From NCBI GenBank assembly GCA_900316685.1, contig ONDS01000005.1, positions 89,349 through 153,348 on the forward strand: DNA of 64,000 nt. Reading direction: 5' to 3'. Of the stretch, positions 47,697 through 55,400 are shown piece by piece. This DNA comes from an uncultured Prevotellaceae bacterium. Lineage in GTDB: Bacteria > Bacteroidota > Bacteroidia > Bacteroidales > Bacteroidaceae. Under the pieces are notes generated by a model. That model searched no databases and was not told where the DNA came from. It saw only the letters and a program-made list of their open reading frames with translations. The translations under genes and the position numbers were made by a program. Numbering within the stretch: position 1 is the first letter of the stretch; each line of letters opens with the position of its first letter.

Positions 47697-48803
47697 ATGA
47701 AAAAAGTATCGTTTTTCTTGTTTCTCGCCGGAGCTCTCGTGATGATGGCTTGCGGCAAATCGTCAAAAGCAGGGGCACAGTTTCTCGAAAATCTCGGCAT
47801 CGATGGCGGGCAGGTGCAGATGCTCGGCGATACGATCGATGTGAGAATCGACACCACACTTTTCCATCTCAATACCGAACAGGGCAGGGCGTTGCTCGGA
47901 GGCATCGTGCCCGAGTGGGCGCAGGACACCGCCGAGGTGGAGAACGTGGCGAGTATCGCAGCCTTCAAGACCCTCGACAACGGCATCTCACTCGCATTCC
48001 TATGGCAGGAATGGGGTGATGGGGGCTCGATGTATGTCTGCTCTTACGACAAGCAGGGAAAATTCGTCGATGGCGTGGAATACATCAACTGGCACGCGCT
48101 CAACCAGAGCTCATTGGAGGAGGGCAGCTCGTTCTTCCTCAACTGGGAGGAGCGTTGCGGCGGCAACTTCACCCCCGAGGGCTTCACCATACATCGTATA
48201 TATAAGGGTATGCGTACCGACAGTGAGATGTCGGACTTCGTGCCACAGTGGACCATCGAGAAAAAATATGTATACAAAGTCGACGACAAGGGCGTGATGA
48301 CACTCGCGGAGATTCAGCCCGCACAGGTGGGCAAGGTGCCCGCCGAGGTGCTCACACTCGACGACCTGCGCGATATGGCGAAGCTGCCGGCATCCGACAA
48401 GCAGGCTCTTGACAAACTCAATAAGAAAGCGGCGGCCAACGGCGTGGCCCAGGCTGACGAATCGTCGAAAATATTCTCAGAGGTGGAGAATGCCATAGGC
48501 ACCATCTTCGAACGTCACCCGCTGGAATTCCTGCAGTGGATGATCAACCACCCAGGCGAGCAGAGTTCTCTCAACCGCTTTATCGAGAAGGCAGATGGCT
48601 ATGGATATATCGACCGTGCCACATTCGATGCCCAACTGGAGAAACTCACCGACGAGGCTGGCAAGGAATACCTGAGCAACCTGACCAAGAACTGGTTCAA
48701 CTCAGAGAAAGAGGCAGTGGTGGCAGAGGATGATTTCGGCGATGATATGTCGTACGAAGATTCCCAAGCCGTCTACGACGAGGAGGGCAACCTCGTACAG
48801 TAA
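47697..48803 (+). CDS. Lipoprotein of unknown function
   Basis: The start at 47697 gives a 368-aa protein with a lipobox signal (MKKVSFFLFLAGALVMMAC; Cys19). The mature part alternates beta strands and charged helices, with no recognised domain. It is acidic and rich in Glu and Asp at the end (VVAEDDFGDDMSYEDSQ). It is probably anchored in the outer or inner membrane of Bacteroidales. No close partner genes are obvious. Confidence 0.65.
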   Translation: MKKVSFFLFLAGALVMMACGKSSKAGAQFLENLGIDGGQVQMLGDTIDVRIDTTLFHLNTEQGRALLGGIVPEWAQDTAEVENVASIAAFKTLDNGISLAFLWQEWGDGGSMYVCSYDKQGKFVDGVEYINWHALNQSSLEEGSSFFLNWEERCGGNFTPEGFTIHRIYKGMRTDSEMSDFVPQWTIEKKYVYKVDDKGVMTLAEIQPAQVGKVPAEVLTLDDLRDMAKLPASDKQALDKLNKKAAANGVAQADESSKIFSEVENAIGTIFERHPLEFLQWMINHPGEQSSLNRFIEKADGYGYIDRATFDAQLEKLTDEAGKEYLSNLTKNWFNSEKEAVVAEDDFGDDMSYEDSQAVYDEEGNLVQ

Positions 48804-48994
48804 ACTTCTGCCTTCCCGCGTATCGGAAAGGAATTAGAATAATTCAACTTCCGCATCTTTAGAAGATAAAGGAAGATAAATGAAGATAGCCGCTTTTCGG
48901 CAGCGGAAGATAGAGGACATTACCCCGTTTGCAGTGTTTATGCAGCAAAACTAATGTCTTTTATCTTCCTCTGTCTTCTTCTAACTCCTTTTAT

Positions 48995-49033
48995 CTACTT
49001 CCGCAAGCGGAGCTTGCGGAAGTAGATTTTTTT
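48995..49033 (+). terminator. Intrinsic terminator with perfect 14-bp stem
   Basis: CTACTTCCGCAAGC pairs with GCTTGCGGAAGTAG around GGA and is followed by eight T. It is the last part of the palindromic region after the lipoprotein gene. Confidence 0.85.
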
Positions 49034-49143
49034 TAATTTCATTTCTAAAATCCATTTTTTTATTTCTTTCCCCAAAAAACTTTAATCATTTATTTTTTTA
49101 ATCTTTTAATCTTCTAATATTCCTTCTTCTCCTTGTTTTTTTA

Positions 49144-49151
49144 TAATTTTG
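49144..49151 (+). promoter_or_regulatory. Promoter -7 element of the DUF1846 gene
   Basis: TAATTTTG 25 nt before the start codon. Confidence 0.55.
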
Positions 49152-49175
49152 CAGCCATAATTATTTGGAACTATT

Positions 49176-50669
49176 ATGGTGATTGGTTTTGACAATGAGA
49201 AATATGTGAAGATACAGTCCGAAAACATCCGGAAACGTATCTCCGAGTTTGGCGGAAAACTCTACCTCGAGTTAGGTGGAAAGTTGTTCGACGACAATCA
49301 TGCCTCGCGCGTGCTGCCGGGATTCAAACCCGATAGCAAACTGTCGATGTTGCAACAACTCACCGACAGCATCGAGATAGTCATTGTCATCAGTGCTGAG
49401 GACATCGAGGCGAACAAGACAAGGGCCGATCTCGGCATCACCTACGACGAGGATGTGCTCCGACTGCGCGACGCCTTCATCGAACGAGGATTCATGGTTG
49501 GGTCGGTGGTTATCACCCACTACTCCGGACAGCGCACGGCCGACACTTTCCGACACAGGTTGCAACGCCTCAATATCAAGACCTACATACATTACCTCAT
49601 CGAGGGTTATCCCCATAATGTGTCACTCATAGCATCCGACGAGGGCTTTGGCAAGAACGAGTTCGTAGAAACGGAGCGACCGCTCGTCATCGTCACCGCT
49701 CCGGGACCGGGAAGTGGCAAGATGGCGGTTTGTCTCAGCCAACTCTACGGCGAGAACAAACGAGGCGTGAGAGCAGGATATGCCAAGTTTGAGACCTTCC
49801 CGGTATGGAGCCTGCCGCTCAAACACCCGGTCAACGTGGCATACGAGGCGGCAACGGCCGACCTCAACGATGTGAACATGATCGACCCTTTCCATCTCGA
49901 TGCTTATGGCAAGGTGGCGGTCAACTACAATCGCGACATAGAGATCTTCCCTGTGCTCAACGCCCTCTTCGAGGGTATCTATGGCTCCAACCCCTATAAG
50001 TCGCCCACCGACATGGGGGTCAACATGGTGGGATTCTGCATTTCCGACGACGAGGTGTGCCGCAAGGCGTCCGAGGCGGAAATCATCAGACGCTACTATG
50101 CCGCCACCAATAAGCTGGCAGACGGGGCGTGCAACGAGAGCGAGGTACATAAGATACAGATGCTCTTCAACCAACTCAAGATTTCCACTGACAACCGGCG
50201 GACCACCGTGGCGGCCAATGAGCGCAAGCGCACAAGCGGACATACATCGGCGGCCATAGAACTGGAGGATGGCACCATCATCACATCGCAGTCGAGTCCA
50301 CTACTGGGTTGTTGCGCGGCGCTGTTGCTCAATGTCACCAAGCATCTCGCGGGCATCGACCATCAGGTGAAACTCATACCGCAGAGCATGATCGAACCCA
50401 TACAGAAGACCAAGATAGAATATCTCGGGGCGCGTAACCCGCGACTGCATACCGACGAGGTGCTCGTGGCTCTCTCGGTGCTCTCACCTCATGACGACAA
50501 CTGCCGACGCGCACTCGAAAGCCTGCCTAAGTTGAGGGGATGCCAGATCCATTGTACCGTGATGCTGAGCGAGGTGGACCGCAAGATCCTGAAAAAACTG
50601 GGTTGCGACCTCACCTGCGAACCCGTAAGGAAAACCCCCTCTCCCATCAGCGGCTCAAACGACGATTAG
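49176..50669 (+). CDS. DUF1846-family protein
   Basis: The 497-aa protein matches the DUF1846 family in length and landmarks: the IGFDNEKYVKIQSENIRKRI start, LGGKLFDDNHASRVLPGF, APGPGSGKMAVCLSQLY (P-loop-like), FETFPVWSLPLKHPVN, and INHDIEIFPVL-like segments. Family members are cytoplasmic and occur in many anaerobes. Structures suggest a nucleotide-related or ATP-grasp-like fold, but no reaction is established that I can name. A single gene with its own promoter; no clear partners. Confidence 0.85.
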   Translation: MVIGFDNEKYVKIQSENIRKRISEFGGKLYLELGGKLFDDNHASRVLPGFKPDSKLSMLQQLTDSIEIVIVISAEDIEANKTRADLGITYDEDVLRLRDAFIERGFMVGSVVITHYSGQRTADTFRHRLQRLNIKTYIHYLIEGYPHNVSLIASDEGFGKNEFVETERPLVIVTAPGPGSGKMAVCLSQLYGENKRGVRAGYAKFETFPVWSLPLKHPVNVAYEAATADLNDVNMIDPFHLDAYGKVAVNYNRDIEIFPVLNALFEGIYGSNPYKSPTDMGVNMVGFCISDDEVCRKASEAEIIRRYYAATNKLADGACNESEVHKIQMLFNQLKISTDNRRTTVAANERKRTSGHTSAAIELEDGTIITSQSSPLLGCCAALLLNVTKHLAGIDHQVKLIPQSMIEPIQKTKIEYLGARNPRLHTDEVLVALSVLSPHDDNCRRALESLPKLRGCQIHCTVMLSEVDRKILKKLGCDLTCEPVRKTPSPISGSNDD

Positions 50670-50972
50670 AAAAATAGTTACTAACAGCGAATTATACTAA
50701 TCCCACGGATTATTTTCCATGATTCGTGAGTAATTATTCCAATTATTCTAATTTCTTTCCTAACCACGAATTGATTTCCCAATTCTTACTTTTCAATTCG
50801 TCATTCAACAATCGCCGCAGGCGACAATTCAACAATCAACATTCAACATTCAAAACTCTAATAGGGTTTTTCCTACGCCGTTTTAGGTCTTCTCCTTTGT
50901 GCCGTCATCTTTTTCATCCTATCTTTGCAGTAGAAACAAAGAGTTAATCTCATTCGTTGAACCATTTAAAAA
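50670..50972. other. Intergenic region: repeat words and promoter of unit 1
   Basis: CACGGAT/CACGAAT words, then period-7 ATTCAAC tracts (about 50795-50855), lead to a conserved block AATAGGGTTTTTCCTAC (50860-50887). The promoter is TTTG (50896-50899), 20 nt, TATCTTTG (50920-50927). The whole arrangement recurs at 52000-52137. Confidence 0.75.
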
Positions 50973-51626
50973 ATGACGATTATGAAAAAGATGATGACAC
51001 TGGCTGTGATGATGACGATAGCCATCTCCGCCTCGGCAATGACATACACCCAGGCTCGCAACGAAGCCTTGTTCCTCAGCGACAAGATGGCCTATGAACT
51101 GGGTCTGACGGCAGAGCAGTATGCCGACGTGTATGAAATCAACTTCGACTATTTCTACAACGTGGGGACATGGGCCGACGTGAACGGCACCAACTGGACA
51201 CGGCGCAACATGGATCTCCGTTATGTGCTCACCGCCTACCAATACGATAGGTATATGGCGGCCACCTACTTCTATCGCCCGATAGGGTGGAGCGGCAACC
51301 ACTTCACGTTCCATATCTATTCGCGCTACGTCGACCGCAACCGTTTCTACATGTCCCATCCTACCTCTTACGTCACCTATCGCGGTGGCAACAACAGGGG
51401 GAAGACGAGCTACTATGTAGGGCGGACCTATAGGGCTGCGACACCGCACAAGGAGCCGACGCGCACGACCAACCACGGCGCTCTGCAATATGGGGGTTCT
51501 ACGGGGGCTGCCACCTCGTTCCACCACGGCGGAGCAACCGCAGGCTCGCGCACATCGAGCACTTCCTCCAGGGCGCACGCCTCCAGCAGGACCAGCGGTT
51601 CTCGTTCCTTCGGTGGTCACAGATAA
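50973..51626 (+). CDS. Secreted protein with His/Ser/Arg/Gly-rich tail
   Basis: The 217-aa protein has a signal peptide (MKKMMTLAVMMTIAISASA from ATG 50982). A helical domain follows (about 28-100; QARNEALFLSDKMAYELGLT), then aromatic/basic segments and a low-complexity C-terminal tail (about 150-217) rich in Gly, Ser, Arg, His and Thr. No catalytic motif. Two starts (50973 and 50982) are possible; 50982 opens directly on the signal peptide. It is enclosed in a promoter/terminator unit that recurs downstream without the gene. The role is unknown; the helical part resembles small Bacteroidales periplasmic proteins with conserved YDRYMA-type segments. Confidence 0.65.
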   Translation: MTIMKKMMTLAVMMTIAISASAMTYTQARNEALFLSDKMAYELGLTAEQYADVYEINFDYFYNVGTWADVNGTNWTRRNMDLRYVLTAYQYDRYMAATYFYRPIGWSGNHFTFHIYSRYVDRNRFYMSHPTSYVTYRGGNNRGKTSYYVGRTYRAATPHKEPTRTTNHGALQYGGSTGAATSFHHGGATAGSRTSSTSSRAHASSRTSGSRSFGGHR

Positions 51627-51693
51627 TGCTTCATGAAAAGTTAGGTTTGTAAAAATAATTAGGTTATTTCTAATACCACACAAAAGCTGAATT

Positions 51694-51759
51694 GTTACAT
51701 ATAAGGGTTTAAAGATTTGTTTTCGCCGTGCTCCGAAGTGATTCGGGGCATGGTTTTTT
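51694..51759 (+). terminator. Conserved block and terminator ending unit 1
   Basis: GTTACATATAAGGGTTTAA (51694-51712), then stem CCGTGCTCCGAA / TTCGGGGCATGG around GTGA (51726-51753), then a T run. The same block recurs at 52218-52284. Confidence 0.85.
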
Positions 51760-51760
51760 A

Positions 51761-51873
51761 ATGTTTAGTGTTGAGTGTTGAGTGTTGAGTGTTGAGTGTT
51801 TAGTGTTGAGTGTTGAGTGTTGAGTGATGAGTGATGAGTAATGAGTGATGAGTGATGAGTGATGAGTGTTGAG
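51761..51873. repeat. Heptamer tract (AGTGTTG/AGTGATG)
   Basis: About fifteen AGTGTTG, AGTGTTT, AGTGATG and AGTAATG heptamers follow the terminator and run into the element at 51874. Confidence 0.9.
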
Positions 51874-51931
51874 TGTAGGGGCTTAGTTTATCTATGCCCA
51901 ACGGAGGGCAGACACAAGGTCAGCCCCTACA
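51874..51931. mobile_element. 58-bp MITE-like element with TGTAGGGGCT terminal inverted repeats
   Basis: TGTAGGGGCT at 51874-51883 and its exact reverse complement AGCCCCTACA at 51922-51931 bound a 58-bp segment with an internal CC...GG stem. Related GTAGGGGCTT sequence is at 47533-47542 and (reversed) near 23337. No transposase is seen. Confidence 0.55.
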
Positions 51932-52435
51932 GCAGACCACCTTATCCACATAGCATCTTACAGAACCATTTATTCTATTTTTTCCCTAACGACGAATTTC
52001 GAATTGATTTCCCAATTCTTAATTTCCAATTCTTCATTTCCAATTCAACAATCAACATTCAACATTCAAATAGGGTTTTTCCTACTCCGTTTTAGGAATT
52101 ATCCCCTTGTGCCATTGCCATCTTCGTCGTATCTTTGCAGCAGAAAAAGAAAACAACAGTCTGAAATTGAAATTTATCTGTTTTGTCGCAATACTAAAAA
52201 CACACAAGAACTAAACGGTTACATATAAGGGTTTAATAATTTTCTTCATCCGTGCTCCGAAGTGATTCGGGGCACGGACTTTTTATTGACGTATTCAACT
52301 CTTCCCCCATGTCTTTGAGTCGTTTCTTTCCTAATCTATCCGTTGGCAGAACCGTTACGTATCCGATTGTGAAAAGCAAATGGAACTTAGGGGAGATAAG
52401 CCGTTGGCTTAACTACTTGACTACTGACTCGTTAA
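51932..52435. other. Gene-less copy of the promoter/terminator unit (unit 2) with flanks
   Basis: From about 52000 the sequence parallels 50767-50927: GAATTGATTTCCCAATTC, ATTCAAC repeats, AATAGGGTTTTTCCTAC block (52069-52096), CTTG-N20-TATCTTTG (52106-52137). Only about 80 unrelated nt follow before the conserved GTTACATATAAGGGTTTAA block (52218-52236) and terminator. The predicted transcript is about 140 nt with no coding frame. After the terminator there is no gene up to the macroglobulin stop at 52436. Confidence 0.7.
52250..52284 (+). terminator. Terminator of unit 2
   Basis: Perfect stem CCGTGCTCCGAA / TTCGGGGCACGG with GTGA loop, then ACTTTTT. It pairs better than the unit-1 copy, which has a G-U pair. 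Confidence 0.85.
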
Positions 52436-55400
52436 CTACTTCGGAGACATGAGATGGGCGTTGACCACCAATCCGTAGTCCTCGCCGATGGCTGAGTATT
52501 CCGGAGCGTAGGCACACTGTGCGGTGATGGTGCCACTACGGTAAGAGCCTTCACGATCTACGAAATACTCTTTCTCCAGCACATGCGTTCCTTTACTGAG
52601 TTTAGTGATGAAATATTGGGTGGTACAGTCACGGTTGTTCACATAACAGCCATAAGAGTAACCACTCAGCGCCTCCACGGGTTCCAGACAGGCGGCACGG
52701 CGGTCGTTCACCTGCACGAAGTCAAGGTCACGCGCCGCGGTGAGCGTGATGCGCACCCTCACCTTGTCACCCACACGTAGTTGTCCTTTGTGCGAAGCGA
52801 TGATCTCTCGTTTCACGGTAAGGTCGCTGCCCGAAGCCTTCACTTCGCTGCTACGTTGGGTGTACAGGGCGTAAAGGGCACCCCATGCCGTCTGCTTACC
52901 CTGCTTGTCGATGCTCACATCGCCTATCTGCTCCTGGTCGACGCACGTCTTCAGGTAGCCGAGCACACTCGTGGCGGAAGAGGTGTCCAAGGATTGCCCG
53001 TTGATGTCGATGCGCGGCATGTCAGTGGCAGAGAGGCTTTCCATGTTGCCGTTGAGGTAAGCATAGATGGCATTGGCCGACTGGATGGAGGTGACCCAGT
53101 ATTGCGTTCGTTTCTCCTGCAACAACCATTGCCGCATCTCGTCGATGGTCTGTCTGTCGGTGGGTCGTATGCGCTGCAATGCCTCGATGACCATCACCTG
53201 TGTTGGAATCTTGTAGTCACACCAGGAATAAGGAGCGAGGTAACTATCGAAGTAACGGCCCCGCTCGGGATGATGCACGGTGAGCGCCAGTATCTGGTCG
53301 AGTAGCTGATCCGCTCCCTTCTCGTGGAACGCATTCAGTACGATGGCCTTGACTGCTGCCAGGTAGATATCGGTGATGTCGTTATTCTTAGCATCGCGGC
53401 GGAGAGCCTTCAATTCACGTTTCACCTCCCTGCGCAACGAGTCGGCGGGATTTCGACCATCCAGAGCGCAGAGATATAGATAATGCAGGCCCGCCCCATC
53501 GCGGGCGATGAAATCAAAAGCCTTGTCGAGCATGATTTGCGTATCAGGCTGCTTGCCACAGAGCACATTGCGACGCACGAGCAGTTCGGCGACGGAACGG
53601 GTGATGAGGCTGCTGCCCGACATCCCAGGGAACCAACTCCACGACCCGTCATCATGTTGCATGGTGATAAGAGCCGCCAGTGCCTTGTTCTGTTTCTTAT
53701 TCATGGCGGTATAGTCCAACAGTTCAACGAGTTGGTGCTTCTGGTCTGTCTCCTTGTCGGCGGCCACCATCCATGGTGTTTCTTCCAAGAGGATGTTCTT
53801 CAGTTCGTCATTGCGTTTGAGGGAGGAAAGCAGGGTCTTGGTACTGTCCTTCTCCGCGCCCCATTTCTCCACCACACCTTTCACCTCGGGTTGGTCGAGC
53901 AGTGTGGTGGATACTTTCTGCGAGAAGAGGGCCATGGCCTGACAGATGGAACACTCGTCCACGGGATGGGCATATTCGTGCAAGGCCTGTATCAAGAGCC
54001 AAGCGGGATGATTGGTGTATTCGAGGATGAGCCGGCGGTCGCCGCTTCCCTTTGGGAAGAGAGCCTTGGCATTTAGGGTGGTCCGTTGGGACGTGTGAAG
54101 GGTGAAGGGAAGAGTGCGCATCTGCGGTTCGGTGGCTGGCAGAATAGGCAGATAGTGCTGCTCACCATCGCTCATGCCATCAGCACTCACCCCCACCTTG
54201 CAAGCGAGCAGGGTCGGTGTCTGTTCCCCAGGTGTGTAACAGAAGGAGAGCGTTGCCGTGCTGTCCGCTTTCACCGAGAAGGGCTGGCTGACGGTGTAGA
54301 CGATGCGGTCGGTCTCGGGGTCTACAAGTTGCAGGGTGCCCGTACCACGCAAAGTCTTTCCGGAGGTGTTGCTGACGCGCGACGAGATGGTTCCCTTGTC
54401 GTTCGTCCTTAGGAATCGTGGCATATTAGGCAGCACCATCAGTTCCTTCCGGGCTACGGTGGAAGTCTCTATGATAGTATGGTCCATCTCTCGTGTATGG
54501 GCGGAGCCGAGGAAGCGCCAAGAGGTGACACTCTCGGGCAACGTGAAGTCGATACGTATCTCACCATTGGCATCGGTGCGCAAGGTGGGATAGAAAAAGG
54601 CCGTTTCCGACAGGTTTTCACGCATGGCCACGGACAGTGGGGTGGGCTGACCCGCAGGCGAGGTGGCCAAAGGATGCTGGTTGGTCGTGATGACCACCAC
54701 ACCGGCTGCCGCACGTGCCCCATAGATTCCTACGGCATCGCTGCCCTTGAGCACCTCCATGCTGATGATGCTTGACGCGGGAATGTCCGGCTGACCTTCC
54801 ACTACAACACCATCAACGACATAAATGGGCGATGAGTCCTCGTCGACAGAAGCTGTTCCCCGCACACGGATGGAAGTGTTATTATCCACGGCCACACCAT
54901 TCACGCGCCCTGTCATAAAACTCTTCTTACTCACCCCGTAGCCCACGACCACCACTTCATCCAAGGCGGCACTGTCATCTTCCATCATGACGTTGAGGGT
55001 CTGGGCTATCACACGAAGTCGTTTGGTCGTATAACCGATGTAAGCGAAAGTGAGTTGGCCACCGGCTGGAGCCATGAGCGAATAGTGACCATCCAGGTCG
55101 GTCACGGTGCCTCCCCTGCTGCCCGCCAACATGACACTGACTCCAATGAGCGGTTCGCCTGTGGCATCACACACCCTACCGCTCACTGGCACGGACATAC
55201 CCATATTGCCCACTCCGAAGTTGAGCCAGCTCATCTGAAGTTCCTCCACTGGTTGTCGTTTCAACTTGGGTATCTCAAAGGTATGTAAATACTTGCGGGG
55301 TTGGTACACGTCGATATCTGCCATACGATGGGTGAGTTGGGGGTGCCACGACCACCGATGAGGATACAGCTCATCGAGCGACTGGTCGTAGAGCGTGGCT

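Larger units (their letters stand above)
48804..49175. other. Intergenic region with palindromic element
   Basis: No gene is seen. Oppositely oriented GAAGATAAA/TTTATCTTC words at about 48858-48905 and 48957-48996 suggest a degenerate inverted repeat with a core near GACATTA...TAATGTC. A perfect hairpin follows at 48995-49025. AT-rich sequence then leads to the DUF1846 promoter (TAATTTTG, 49144-49151). Confidence 0.55.
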
